A stretch of DNA of 64,000 nt from Marinagarivorans cellulosilyticus (GCF_021655555.1 NZ_AP023086.1:4866685-4930684); one strand, 5' to 3'. Positions 36,885-47,404 are shown, counted from the first letter of the stretch. Translations and numbers: made by a program. The notes: generated by a model not told the origin, from the letters alone.

Positions 36885-37765
36885 TTATAACCATTTAACA
36901 GAAAAGAGTTCTTTTATACCCGACATTACAAAAGTAGGTAGTGCTGCAATCATCAAACTCATCAGTAAATGCTTACCGGAAACAGGAACGGTATTAAATA
37001 AAACTGCACCTAAAGGTGAATAAATAATAAGTAAAGTGACACTGGTAGTCGCTAACATAACAGCCAGCAATAACCTATTAGAAAAAGGATTTATTCTAAA
37101 AATACTTGTAAAGCTTCGCGAATCCAATAGGTGAATGCTAAGGATAAACATTAATGTAATAAAGGCCAAAGTTTGAGCATAGGCAGTACTAGCACCCAAA
37201 CTTAGCGCAAAGGCAAATAAAGCATACACGATACCGCCATGCACTAATCCACGCACTAATATTCTGGCACCTAAGCCACCAGCAAAGAAACTCTCGTTTC
37301 GCTTGCGTGGTTTACGCCGCATTATGTCTTGCTCCTGCTTTTCCCAACCTAAACACAAGCTAGGCAAGGCATCGTTAAACAGGTTTATCCACAGAATCAT
37401 AACCGCAGTTAATGGCACCAAAGGGTTATCGCCTAAAAGTAAGAATGCAAACATCACACAACTCACTTCAGAGACATTAGCTGTTAACGCCGCGCGTAAA
37501 TACTTACGTAAATTATCGTAAATTCTTCGCCCCTGCCGTACAGCAGTTACGATAGTAGAAAAATTGTCATCAAGTAAAACCAAGTCGGCAGAATCTTTGG
37601 CAACTTGAGTACCGGCAATGCCCATGGCCACACCAATATCCGCATTACGTAAGGCGGGCGCATCATTTACACCATCGCCAGTCATTGCAACGACTTCGTC
37701 ATTCGCTTGTAAGGCTTTTACTATGCGCTGCTTATGCTCTGGGGACACCCGTGCAAAAACAGTCG
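36885..37765 (-). pseudogene. P-type ATPase 3' fragment
   Basis: Encodes only the C-terminal ~293 residues of the ATPase at 39826 (from ARVSPEHKQRI to FSVKWL), with scattered substitutions such as SIFRINPFS for SMFRINPFS but no frameshift. The first ATP-binding and phosphorylation segments are missing. It cannot be a pump on its own; it is a carried-along copy linked to the transposon duplication. Confidence 0.88.
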
Positions 37766-38092
37766 AAGAGATAGGACATCCAAAACCCGATAAGCGGTAA
37801 TGCAAAAACCTCGGTGATTGGCTATACCTAAATGACTAGGTAGTGTTTATCACTGAGGTTTTTTATGACTCAAGCGCGTAGAACATTGATCTCTTTAGAT
37901 CAGACCAGCTGGTTCCATATTTGCTCACGCCGTATTAAACGCTCATTTCTCATGGGCGAAGATAAATACAGCGGTAAAAACTATGAGCATCGTCGTGAAT
38001 GGATATCGGATAAACTTGCTGAACTTGGGGATATATTTGCGCTAGACATCGCAGCATACGCAGTATTGTCAAATCACTATCATTTGGTACTG
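37766..38092 (+). mobile_element. Y1 transposon, 3'-truncated copy 2
   Basis: Complete left end and LE hairpin; sequence stops in the transposase gene right after the HUH motif (TTGGTACTG), where the next left end begins. Confidence 0.85.
37865..38092 (+). pseudogene. Transposase 5' fragment (codons 1-76)
   Basis: Identical in layout to the full transposase up to NHYHLVL, then cut; the catalytic Tyr is absent. Confidence 0.85.
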
Positions 38093-38497
38093 AAGAGATA
38101 GGACATCCAAAACCCGATAAACGGTAATGCAAAAACCTCGGTGATTGACTATACCTAAATGACTAGGTAGTGTTTATCACTGAGGTTTTTTATGACTCAA
38201 GCGCGTAGAACATTGATCTCTTTAGATCAGACCAGCTGGTTCCATATTTGCTCACGCTGTATTAAACGCTCATTTCTCATGGGCGAAGATAAATACAGCG
38301 GTAAAAACTATGAGCATCGTCGTGAATGGATATCGGATAAACTTGCTGAACTTGGGGATATATTTGCGCTAGACATCGCAGCATACGCAGTATTGTCAAA
38401 TCACTATCATTTGGTACTGCATATTGATGCGGAAAAAGCAGAAGGGTGGAGTGATAAAACGGTTATTCGACGTTGGATGATGTTATTCAAAGGAAAC
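38093..38497 (+). mobile_element. Y1 transposon, 3'-truncated copy 3
   Basis: Full left end; cut at codon ~103 of the transposase (AAAGGAAAC), followed directly by the left end of copy 4. Confidence 0.85.
38192..38497 (+). pseudogene. Transposase 5' fragment (codons 1-~102)
   Basis: Matches the full gene to MMLFKGN, then runs into the next left end. The same break point (AAAGGAAAC then AAGAGATAGG) recurs in the right locus at 58400/58401. Confidence 0.85.
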
Positions 38498-39660
38498 AAG
38501 AGATAGGACATCCAAAACCCGATAAACGGTAATGCAAAAATCTCGGTGATTGGCTATACCTAAATGACTAGGTAGTGTTTATCACTGAGGTTTTTTATGA
38601 CTCAAGCGCGTAGAACATTGATCTCTTTAGATCAGACCAGCTGGTTCCATATTTGCTCACGTTGTATTAAACGCTCATTTCTCATGGGCGAAGATAAATA
38701 CAGCGGTAAAAACTATGAGCATCGTCGCGAATGGATATCGGATAAACTTGCTGAACTTGGGGATATATTTGCGTTAGACATCGCAGCATACGCAGTATTG
38801 TCAAATCACTATCATTTGGTACTGCATATTGATGCGGAAAAAGCAGCAGGGTGGAGTGATAAAACGGTTATTCGACGTTGGATGATGTTATTCAAAGGGA
38901 ATGAATTAGCCCTTAAAGTGTTAAGAAATCAGCCTATCAATGAAGCGGAGCAATATCTTGTCGATGACCTTGTTGCTGAGTGGCGTAAACGTTTGAGCAG
39001 CATTAGCTGGTTTATGCGTTGTTTAAATGAGCATATCGCACGACTCGCAAACGCGGAAGATAAATGCACTGGCCGTTTTTGGGAGGGGCGTTTTAAAAGC
39101 CAGGCTTTACTCGACGAGCAGGCGATTATTACCTGCATGGCATATGTCGATTTAAATCCTGTGCGCGCCGGCATGGCGGAGCTACCAGAAACCAGTGATT
39201 TTACGGCTATTCAGCAGCGCATTCAGTCTTTGAATAAACCCGCTAAAAAAGCTAAAGACAAAAAGCCCATTAGGCTGGCCAATTTCTGTAAACCACCTAA
39301 AAAGAATCACCTTCCCACTGCCGATTCCGTAGACCAAGGGCAGCGCTCTAAAGGTGTTATTCCCTTTTACTGGCGCGATTATCTTGAGCTCATCGACTGG
39401 ACGGGGCGAGCTATTCTACCCAATAAGAGCGGCGCCATCGCACTTGCATCACCTAAAATACTCAAGCGTTTGGAAATTAATTGCGATGACTGGCTAGAAA
39501 ATATGCCCCGCATCGAAACCGATTTTCACCACTGTATCGGCCGTGGCGATGCGATACGCCCCTGCGCCGAAAAGCTTGATCAATGCTGGGTTAAAGGATT
39601 AGGCGCCGCTCGGCGATTGTTTGGTTGTTAGAAACTACTCCGTTGTACCGATACCACAAA
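38498..39660 (+). mobile_element. Y1 transposon, left-locus copy 4
   Basis: Complete left end and transposase gene. Like copy 1 it lacks the right-end hairpin and inverted repeat, ending at GATACCACA next to the ATPase terminator region. Confidence 0.8.
38597..39631 (+). CDS. Y1_Tnp / RAYT-like HUH transposase, copy 4
   Basis: 344 aa, HYH at 71-73 and Tyr near 184 intact. Differs from copy 1 at a few sites, mostly in the C-terminus (EINCDDWLENMPRIETDFHH). The gene start abuts the LE hairpin, and GAGG inside the 3' hairpin arm is the only ribosome site. It lies convergent to the P-type ATPase gene. Confidence 0.9.
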   Translation: MTQARRTLISLDQTSWFHICSRCIKRSFLMGEDKYSGKNYEHRREWISDKLAELGDIFALDIAAYAVLSNHYHLVLHIDAEKAAGWSDKTVIRRWMMLFKGNELALKVLRNQPINEAEQYLVDDLVAEWRKRLSSISWFMRCLNEHIARLANAEDKCTGRFWEGRFKSQALLDEQAIITCMAYVDLNPVRAGMAELPETSDFTAIQQRIQSLNKPAKKAKDKKPIRLANFCKPPKKNHLPTADSVDQGQRSKGVIPFYWRDYLELIDWTGRAILPNKSGAIALASPKILKRLEINCDDWLENMPRIETDFHHCIGRGDAIRPCAEKLDQCWVKGLGAARRLFGC

Positions 39661-39750
39661 AATAATTTGTCCCCCCCAACACTCCGCATTAGTTTAAGTG
39701 GTAACAACACACAATCCCTCAGCACTTCAGGCTCGGTATTTATGCAGCTT

Positions 39751-39796
39751 GCATGGTATTTTTAACGCTTTTTGCATAGCGCCAAGAATACCATGC
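39751..39796 (-). terminator. Terminator hairpin after the P-type ATPase
   Basis: GCATGGTATT (39751-39760) and AATACCATGC (39787-39796) form a perfect 10-bp stem 30 bp downstream of the ATPase stop. Confidence 0.6.
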
Positions 39797-39825
39797 GGCC
39801 CCCTGTGAATGTTTGGTGATTAGCG

Positions 39826-42531
39826 TTATAACCATTTAACGGAAAAGAGCTCTTTTATACCCGACATTACAAAAGTAGGTAGTGCTGCAATCATCAAACT
39901 CATCAGTAAATGCTTACCGGAAACAGGAACGGTATTAAATAAAACTGCACCTAAAGGTGAATAAATAATAAGTAAAGTAACACTGGTAGTCGCTAACATA
40001 ACAGCCAGCAATAACCTATTAGAAAAAGGATTTATTCTAAACATACTTGTAAAGCTTCGCGAATCCAATAGGTGAATGCTAAGAATAAACATTAATGTAA
40101 TAAACGCCAAAGTTTGAGCATAGGCAGTACTAGCACCCAAACTTAGCGCAAAGGCAAATAAAGCATACACGATACCGCCATGTACTAATCCACGCACTAA
40201 TATTCTGGCACCTAAGCCACCGGCAAAGAAACTTTCGTTTCGCTTGCGTGGTTTACGCCGCATTATGTCTTGCTCCTGCTTTTCCCAACCTAAACACAAG
40301 CTAGGCAAGGCATCGTTAAACAGGTTTATCCACAGAATCATAACGGCAGTTAATGGCACCAAGGGGTTATCACCTAAAAGTAAGAATGCAAACATCACAC
40401 AACTCACTTCAGAGACATTAGCTGTTAGCGCCGCGCGTAAATACTTACGTAAATTATCGTAAATTCTTCGCCCCTGCCGTACAGCAGTTACGATAGTAGA
40501 AAAATTGTCATCAAGTAAAACCAAGTCGGCAGAATCTTTGGCAACTTGAGTACCGGCAATTCCCATGGCGACACCAATATCGGCATTACGTAATGCTGGC
40601 GCATCATTTACGCCGTCGCCAGTCATAGCAACGACTTCATCGTTCGCTTGCAAGGCTTTTACTATGCGCTGTTTATGCTCTGGGGATACCCGTGCAAAAA
40701 CAGTCGTCTTAGGCGCTAATGTTTGAAGTTCACGATCGCTAATTTCTTCGAGCTCTGGGCCGGTTAATACAAGTTCATCGGCACTGCGGCGAATCCCCAA
40801 GTCCTCGGCAATGGCTTTTGCTGTCGCGGCGTGATCGCCAGTTATCATTACTGTGCGCACCCCAGCATCTGCACACTGCGCAACAGCATCGACGACCTCT
40901 GGACGGGGCGGGTCAATAATGCCATGCATCGCTAAAAAACACAGGCCTTGCTCATGCTCCGATTGCGCTTTTTCAAGATCGGCCTTATCTATTTCGACAA
41001 AAGCCAGCGCCAATGTCCTTAATGCGCGGTCACCAAATTTAGCAATACCGCTGGCCACCTCTTGTTGTAACTCTGGTGTTAGCGCTTGCGCTTCACCACC
41101 CCAATAGATTGCATTACTGCGTTTAAGCAACACATCCGGGGCGCCTTTCGCAACAAGCCAATACCGCCCATGCGGGCCACGTACAATTGTGCTTGCCATT
41201 TTTCGCTTGGAATCGAAAGGAAAACTTTTTAATACACTAAAACCTTCCTCCATTAGTGCTTTCTGATAAATACCCGCCTTAGCGGCCGCAACAACCAAAG
41301 CTCCTTCGGTGGGATTGCCCTCAATACTGTACTGCTGACCTTTGTGCGTAAGCTGAGCATCGTTGCAAATTGCGGAAATAATTAAACCGTACTTCAACTC
41401 ATCGGTTTTTTCTAAATCAAGCTCGTTTTTCTCTTCATCTAAAAATCGACCTTTGGGCTCAAAGCCTTGGCCTGTTACATCAAAACTTCGGCCACCGCTC
41501 CAATAGGCAACAACCTGCATTTGGTTCTGAGTAAGCGTACCTGTTTTATCCGAACAAATAACTGTAGTGGAGCCTAAGGTTTCAACAGAAGATAACTGCC
41601 TAACCTGCGCCCGGCCTTTTGCCATTTGGTTAGCGCCCATCGTTAGTACAACAGTTACTACTGTCGGTAAACCTTCAGGGATTGCCGCAACACAAAGCGA
41701 TATACCGGTACGCAGCATTTCGATCCAATCTGCACCATTGGAAATTCCAATACCAATAACACACGCCACAGAAGCCACCGCAATCGCAATTAATGCGCGC
41801 GAAAGTGCATGTAATCGCCGCTGCATGGGTGTATCGACCGTTTCGGCCGACTGCATCAAATGCGCAATATGGCCTACTTCGGTGTCCATTCCAGTCCCAA
41901 CAACAACCCCAATACCATTGCCGCCACTGACTATCGTACTCATAAACGCCATATTCACACGATCACCAATACCCAGCTCCGGCGCATGGAGGGTATCGCT
42001 GTGTTTTTCTGAAGGTTCAGACTCCCCCGTCAATGCAGATTCATCAATGCTTAGCTGGTTGGTACTCAATAAACGTAAATCAGCCCCCACCACATCACCC
42101 GCATTAAGCTTTGTAATATCACCAGGTACTAAGCTTTTAACCGGTATTTTTTGCCATTCACCATCGCGTAAAACCAAGGCGTTAGGGGCACCCATCTCTC
42201 GCAGCGCGTCAAGAGATTTCTTAGCACTCATTTCCTGAATAAACGTGATCAGTGCATTCGCCAATACAATCACCAAAATCGCAATGGCATCGATCATGTG
42301 CCCACCAGCACCAGAAAGCACGCCGCCAATGGCCAACACAATTAACATAGGGTTTTTAAATTGAATTAAAAATAGCATCATGGCAGATATACTCTGCGCT
42401 TCGCTTAATTCATTGGTGCCGTATTGCACTAAACGCTGCTCGGCAGCGTCAACCGTTAACCCTGCATCGGTATTGCTATTTAACTGCTGTAAAGCCTCAT
42501 CACCACTATGGTTAAACCATTTCATCATCAT
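39826..42531 (-). CDS. Cation-transporting P-type ATPase (P2 type)
   Basis: About 901 aa from the ATG at 42531 (MMMKW; three ATGs in a row, GAGG ahead). The upstream extension to 42561 lies inside a MITE and is unlikely. Order: cation ATPase N-domain, E1-E2 ATPase with LTGESEPSEKH, membrane helix with AAIPEGLPTVV (PEGLP), phosphorylation site SDKTGTLT (Asp near residue 328), MITGDH, and GDGVNDAPAL hinge, then a six-helix C-terminal region. PEGLP suggests a calcium or related divalent-cation pump. Its 3' third is duplicated at 36885-37765. Confidence 0.93.
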   Translation of the reverse strand: MMMKWFNHSGDEALQQLNSNTDAGLTVDAAEQRLVQYGTNELSEAQSISAMMLFLIQFKNPMLIVLAIGGVLSGAGGHMIDAIAILVIVLANALITFIQEMSAKKSLDALREMGAPNALVLRDGEWQKIPVKSLVPGDITKLNAGDVVGADLRLLSTNQLSIDESALTGESEPSEKHSDTLHAPELGIGDRVNMAFMSTIVSGGNGIGVVVGTGMDTEVGHIAHLMQSAETVDTPMQRRLHALSRALIAIAVASVACVIGIGISNGADWIEMLRTGISLCVAAIPEGLPTVVTVVLTMGANQMAKGRAQVRQLSSVETLGSTTVICSDKTGTLTQNQMQVVAYWSGGRSFDVTGQGFEPKGRFLDEEKNELDLEKTDELKYGLIISAICNDAQLTHKGQQYSIEGNPTEGALVVAAAKAGIYQKALMEEGFSVLKSFPFDSKRKMASTIVRGPHGRYWLVAKGAPDVLLKRSNAIYWGGEAQALTPELQQEVASGIAKFGDRALRTLALAFVEIDKADLEKAQSEHEQGLCFLAMHGIIDPPRPEVVDAVAQCADAGVRTVMITGDHAATAKAIAEDLGIRRSADELVLTGPELEEISDRELQTLAPKTTVFARVSPEHKQRIVKALQANDEVVAMTGDGVNDAPALRNADIGVAMGIAGTQVAKDSADLVLLDDNFSTIVTAVRQGRRIYDNLRKYLRAALTANVSEVSCVMFAFLLLGDNPLVPLTAVMILWINLFNDALPSLCLGWEKQEQDIMRRKPRKRNESFFAGGLGARILVRGLVHGGIVYALFAFALSLGASTAYAQTLAFITLMFILSIHLLDSRSFTSMFRINPFSNRLLLAVMLATTSVTLLIIYSPLGAVLFNTVPVSGKHLLMSLMIAALPTFVMSGIKELFSVKWL

Positions 42532-42553
42532 TGCCCTCGCGCTTAACCTATTT

Positions 42554-42697
42554 AAGGGCATCTCTAAAAATGCACTTTTTCCGCGATAGCGGCATCAGCT
42601 CCGTCCTCGAGTCCTCATTTACAGCACGTAAACTGTGGCTCTCCGGGCGGTGCTTCTTTACTCTCACAAAAAAATTACTATTTTTAGAGGTGCCCTT
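42554..42697 (-). repeat. MITE-like repeat family A, copy 3 (inverted)
   Basis: About 144 bp with the best preserved ends: AAGGGCATCTCTAAAAAT and ATTTTTAGAGGTGCCCTT. Oriented opposite to copies 1 and 2, ending 23 bp before the ATPase start, so it makes up the ATPase promoter region. Confidence 0.88.
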
Positions 42698-43024
42698 AAG
42701 TTAATAAGTTGCCGAAATACCCCATACCAGCAACAACTGCACCACAAACACCATCACCAGTTACAACGCCTATGGACCAACAACGATACCGCAGGCTTAG
42801 TACATTATCATTACACCTCAACAGAGCTAGCTGCCCCTAACGTTTATAACAGGCATAAAACTAGCCGCTTGCGACTGCCAGTATCCTTTATTTGTATAAG
42901 ACCGCAATTCTAAGCTCAAAAGACAACCCGCTTATAGTTTTAAATGTTTTAAATTTTAGCTTTTATTAAATATACCACTATGCTGTCGCTCCACGCCCGC
43001 ACATGCCAAGTTAGAGAATTTGAT
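42698..43024. other. Intergenic region before the TonB receptor
   Basis: No credible gene; presumably contains the TonB receptor promoter. A short plus frame here (42635-42913) lacks any recognisable feature. Confidence 0.4.
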
Positions 43025-46000
43025 ATGCCTAATAACAACCCATTGAACTTCAAAATGGGATTTTACCTACGCCCTTCGGTAGCCATTTTTATCGCCGCGT
43101 TATACAGCCCTGCATTATCAGCACAAGGGCAACCCGCTGCCCCGAGCAACGGTGCACAAACCGTCGCCGGCGATGCCCCCACAACAATACAAAAAGCCGG
43201 CAAAAAAAATCAGCGATTAGAAGAAACAGTGGTAATCGGTGCAAAAAATAACATTATTAGCGCGCAAGCAATTAAAAGGGAATCAGATACCCTAGTAGAT
43301 GCAATATCTGCTGAAGATATCGGCGTATTGCCCGATTACAGTGTTTTAGACTCCATGCAACGCATACCTGGCATTGCCATGGAACGCTTTGCCGCCAGCA
43401 ACGACCCAGACCACTTTAGCGCACAATCGTCGGGGGTTACTGTAAGGGGAATGAAGCAATCGCGCTCAGAATTTAATGGCAGAGACACCTTCACCGCCAA
43501 CCAGGGCCGGGCACTCTCGTACCAAGATGTGCCGCCCGAGCTTATGGGTAGTATTGAAGTCTATAAAAACCAAACTGCCGACATGATAGAGGGAGGCTTA
43601 GGCGGCACAGTTAGCTTAAATACTCGCAAACCTTTTGATTCAGACGAACGCATATTATCGTTTAGTACCAACGTTTCTTACGGGGATCTCGCGCGGCAAT
43701 ACGGCCCGACGTTTTCCGGTTTATACAGCGATACTTTTGCAACCCGTAAAGGCGAGTTTGGCCTGTTAATTAATTATGTAAAATCAGAGCTCTATAGCGA
43801 ATCGCACGGCGTACAAAGCGCAACCTATTTAGAAACCTTAGCGAAGAACTTACTACCGCGCGACCCAGCTAATGCCCAGTTTGACCCAGGGGCCGAAGGC
43901 CAGCGCGTTGCAGATTTTATTGCTGACGACGAACAAGGCACGGTGTGGGTACCCAGCTCGGCGAATGCTATTATCAAATCCGATGAACACCAACGTACTG
44001 GCATGACTGCCGTTTTACAGTATAAAAACCCAGATAATAGCTTTAATGCTACCCTCGAATATATTAGCTCTGACTCCCAACTAACCTGGGTGGAAAAAGC
44101 CATAAAATACAGCGGCGGATTTTTTCGCTTGGGCAGCCGACAAACACGCCCGCTAGATGGCACCTATCTTACGCTTGACGATGACGGCCTATTTTTAGCC
44201 GGCACTCTCACCACCGATAAAACAGGTTTTCGCACTGGCCGCTCGGGCAACTCTAGGGTTCCAAGCCACCTTGTTATGCCACAGTGGGGCCCAAGCCATG
44301 TTATGGATAGCCGCGTAAACGATTTATCATCACACGTTCAAGATACCTCTTTTAAAGCCGAGTGGAAGCCCAGCGAAAATTTTAAACTTATTAGCGATAT
44401 ACAATACGTCACCGCAAAAACCGCTAACGACGATGTATCTGTTCATATTTCCACTTGGTTAAATACGCAATTCGACGCGAGGGGCAATTTACCCAGCGTA
44501 CACTACCTAGACCCTTGGCAAGGCATACGCGATGCTACCCGGGAAGACGATGCACAAGAAGGCGGGCTAGACAATAATATTTGGGACGCCATTGACGAAA
44601 AGGGTAATCCTAGCTTCCCAGGCTTTGGCGGCGACCCAGCCGGTGACCGCAATTATTTTCAAGATTTAAATTCATCGCTATGGCAATCGAGCATGGATCA
44701 CTACGAGCGCTCAAATGGTGAATCCATCGCCTTGCGTTTAGATAGCGAATATGAATTTAATGACGCCAACAATGCCATTAAAAAAATCAGCGCAGGCATT
44801 CGCTTTGCCGAGCGGCAGCAAGTTGTGCGCTCCACAGGCTGGAACTGGGGTGCAATAGCGCCATCATGGCAAGGCAGTAATACGGGTGATTGGACCCCAA
44901 AAACACCAGACGAAGTTGCAGCCGAAATTACAGCAGAAGAAATTAAACGCGGCGAACCCTTAACAAATTGGGAAAAAAGGTTTGTCGGTTTGCTCGGCCA
45001 AGGCATTGGCTGGCTATCAGATATCGAATCTCAGCAAGATGGCCTAGAACTGGTAGATTGGTCTAACTTTATGGGTGGCAATGTTGTGCATATTCCCGGC
45101 GACCAAACTATTCATGCCAGCGAAGCCTTAATTAGCTCTGTATCTAGCGTTAACCCCGAGCGTTACTTACGCCAATCCAGAGTATCGCCCGATAATTGGC
45201 AGCCCCTTACCGCACGGGAAGGGCTAGAGGCCAAATACGGCATGTTTACGCCCGACGAAATAAACACCACAACAGAAACCCGCCACGCTTTATTTGCGCG
45301 GCTAGATTTTGGCGGTAACAACCACTTAAATTATTCCGGTAATGTTGGTTTGCGTTACGTAACCATGCAAAGACGAGCACAAGGCGAAGTTGTATTCCCG
45401 CTGTTAGATCCCGGCGGGCAAGGTGAAACATACCCGCTGCCAGATAATTTAAGCCTACCTTTAACGCCAGAATCAGTAGATGCTTATTTTAACCAACAAG
45501 TAGCAAGCGGTGAGTATCAAAATTACTACCAAGCAACAGAAGCATTAAAAAATTACTGGGTTAGAAACCCTTACTACTATTTATCCGATGATCAACGAAG
45601 TTTTGGCTCTGTAAAAAATAAAACCACAGGGAAGTACGAGCAAGTTATTCGCCCAGTAGATACCAAAACCCGCTACAACATTTGGCTACCAAGCTTTAAT
45701 ATTAAAGTGGACTTAACGCCCGACCTGGTTGGACGCTTTGCATTTGCAAAAGCCGTAGCATTTCCAGATATGGGCGACGTACGCAACAGAACAGTATTTG
45801 AAAACCCTAAAAGCTGGGAATTTATCAATACCTATCGCACGGTTGAATCCGAAGGCAATAATATCAAGTTGCTCGAAAGCGTGAGCCTGCCAGAAGATGC
45901 CAATGGCGCAGCCTGGGTTGGCGAGGGTGGCAATCCCTTTATGGAACCGATGGAATCATTACAATATGACTTTTCGCTGGAATGGTACTTTTCTGATGCT

Positions 46001-46669
46001 GGCCAACTAAGCGCCGCTATTTTCCATAAAAACCTAAGTAATTATTTTGCGCCTGGCATTATTTACCGTGAATTCACCCAACCAGAAAGCCAAGCTACAC
46101 AAGTCGCAGCCATTACCAGTAAACGCAACGGCGGCGATGCTAAGCTCGATGGCCTAGAGCTTACCTACCAGCACTTTTTTAGCGGCATGCTTGAAGGTTT
46201 TGGCGTACAGTCTGCCTTTACTTACGTCGATGCCAATAGCGTACCGAATAACGTGCAAAGAATTGAAAATGAATCTTGGTATTTATCCCTCTACGAGGAT
46301 ACCGGCATTCGCGTTAATTACGACAAGCTTCCGCTGGAAGGGCAATCAGATAAAATCGTCAATATTACAGCTATGTACGAAAACGAAGCCTGGAGCGCAA
46401 ACTTATCGTATAACTGGCGCTCGGAGTATTTATTAACTACGCGTGATGTCACCACCAAAGCGCCTATTTGGCTCGACGCACTAGGGGAGCTAAACGGCTC
46501 TATTTTTTACTCCATAAATAACCATTTTACAGTGGGCGTGCAAGCAAAAAATATAACCAACGAAGTCGCCAAAACAAGCATGGTTTTAAATGACGAATTA
46601 TTAACAACGGGACGATCCTGGTTTGTTGCCGATCGCCGTATTGCACTTGTGCTTAAAGGGCAGTTTTAA
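43025..46669 (+). CDS. TonB-dependent receptor (TonB-Xanth-Caul type)
   Basis: ATG 43025 (MPNNNPLNFKMG) fits better than 42980; a signal peptide ends near ALSAQGQ. About 1,214 aa. The plug domain (about 70-210) begins near ETVVIGAKNNI (TonB box-like) and has VTVRGMKQSR and the GGLGGTVSLNTR motif; the rest is the 22-strand barrel ending in ...RIALVLKGQF with a terminal Phe. This subfamily imports oligosaccharides in marine and plant-biomass bacteria. No substrate-binding SusD is adjacent. Substrate unknown. Confidence 0.93.
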   Translation: MPNNNPLNFKMGFYLRPSVAIFIAALYSPALSAQGQPAAPSNGAQTVAGDAPTTIQKAGKKNQRLEETVVIGAKNNIISAQAIKRESDTLVDAISAEDIGVLPDYSVLDSMQRIPGIAMERFAASNDPDHFSAQSSGVTVRGMKQSRSEFNGRDTFTANQGRALSYQDVPPELMGSIEVYKNQTADMIEGGLGGTVSLNTRKPFDSDERILSFSTNVSYGDLARQYGPTFSGLYSDTFATRKGEFGLLINYVKSELYSESHGVQSATYLETLAKNLLPRDPANAQFDPGAEGQRVADFIADDEQGTVWVPSSANAIIKSDEHQRTGMTAVLQYKNPDNSFNATLEYISSDSQLTWVEKAIKYSGGFFRLGSRQTRPLDGTYLTLDDDGLFLAGTLTTDKTGFRTGRSGNSRVPSHLVMPQWGPSHVMDSRVNDLSSHVQDTSFKAEWKPSENFKLISDIQYVTAKTANDDVSVHISTWLNTQFDARGNLPSVHYLDPWQGIRDATREDDAQEGGLDNNIWDAIDEKGNPSFPGFGGDPAGDRNYFQDLNSSLWQSSMDHYERSNGESIALRLDSEYEFNDANNAIKKISAGIRFAERQQVVRSTGWNWGAIAPSWQGSNTGDWTPKTPDEVAAEITAEEIKRGEPLTNWEKRFVGLLGQGIGWLSDIESQQDGLELVDWSNFMGGNVVHIPGDQTIHASEALISSVSSVNPERYLRQSRVSPDNWQPLTAREGLEAKYGMFTPDEINTTTETRHALFARLDFGGNNHLNYSGNVGLRYVTMQRRAQGEVVFPLLDPGGQGETYPLPDNLSLPLTPESVDAYFNQQVASGEYQNYYQATEALKNYWVRNPYYYLSDDQRSFGSVKNKTTGKYEQVIRPVDTKTRYNIWLPSFNIKVDLTPDLVGRFAFAKAVAFPDMGDVRNRTVFENPKSWEFINTYRTVESEGNNIKLLESVSLPEDANGAAWVGEGGNPFMEPMESLQYDFSLEWYFSDAGQLSAAIFHKNLSNYFAPGIIYREFTQPESQATQVAAITSKRNGGDAKLDGLELTYQHFFSGMLEGFGVQSAFTYVDANSVPNNVQRIENESWYLSLYEDTGIRVNYDKLPLEGQSDKIVNITAMYENEAWSANLSYNWRSEYLLTTRDVTTKAPIWLDALGELNGSIFYSINNHFTVGVQAKNITNEVAKTSMVLNDELLTTGRSWFVADRRIALVLKGQF

Positions 46670-46714
46670 AAAAGGGCTAACACGTACAGCACCTTAACAA
46701 ATTGCGGCCACACA

Positions 46715-47404
46715 TTAAGTAGCTACACCAAAAATGTGGCCAACAACCGCAGTCAGCACCATAGCAAGCGCGCCCCAAAAAGTGACGCGCATTGCACCAA
46801 CAGACATAGCGGCGCCACCAGCGCGTGCAGCCAATGCACCTAATACCGCTAAAAACACGAGCGAAGCACCACAAACAGCCGCTATTAATACAACCGTTGG
46901 TACAAGCCAAGCTACCAACAAAGGAAGTGCAGCACCAATAATAAAGGTGACCGCCGAAGACAGCGCCGCCAATACGGGGCGCGCACTCGCGCTTTCAGAA
47001 ATGCCAATATCATCGCGAATGTGCGCACCTAGGGCATCGTGCGCCATTAGCTTTTCTGCTACTCGGCCGGCAAGCGTAGGGCCCAATCCCCTGCCTTGGT
47101 AAATTTCCGCTAACTCTTGTTTTTCGAGTTCAAAATTATTCTCTAGTGAGCGTTTTTCAATGGCGATATCGGCTTTTTCTGTGTCCAATTGTGAGCTTAC
47201 AGATACATATTCACCAGCCGCCATAGACATAGCCCCCGCCACTAAACCGGCAACCCCGGCCAGAAGAATACCCTCCTGTGTAGCACCCGCCGCTGCCACA
47301 CCAACAATAAGGCTGGCCGTCGATACAATGCCATCATTAGCGCCCAATACCGCTGCCCGCAACCAACCAACACGATGCGAGCGATGCATTTCATGTAGTT
47401 TCAT
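46715..47404 (-). CDS. VIT1/CCC1-family metal transporter
   Basis: 229 aa with five membrane helices. N-terminal RVGWLRAAVLGANDGIVST and a AGAMSMAAGEYVSVSSQ segment are the family signatures, including the glutamate-rich cytoplasmic metal-binding helix. Such proteins move iron or manganese across membranes. Convergent with the TonB receptor, which could share iron themes, but no direct link is visible. Confidence 0.9.
   Translation of the reverse strand: MKLHEMHRSHRVGWLRAAVLGANDGIVSTASLIVGVAAAGATQEGILLAGVAGLVAGAMSMAAGEYVSVSSQLDTEKADIAIEKRSLENNFELEKQELAEIYQGRGLGPTLAGRVAEKLMAHDALGAHIRDDIGISESASARPVLAALSSAVTFIIGAALPLLVAWLVPTVVLIAAVCGASLVFLAVLGALAARAGGAAMSVGAMRVTFWGALAMVLTAVVGHIFGVAT

Larger units (their letters stand above)
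36719..37765 (-). repeat. Duplicate of the P-type ATPase 3' region
   Basis: About 1,047 bp nearly identical to 39660-40706: the ATPase terminator region plus its last 293 codons, ending abruptly at CAGTCG and joined to an element left end. Confidence 0.85.

Noticed and set aside
42635..42913. Plus-strand frame of 92 codons
   Set aside because: Begins inside MITE copy 3 and has low-complexity, unprotein-like composition.
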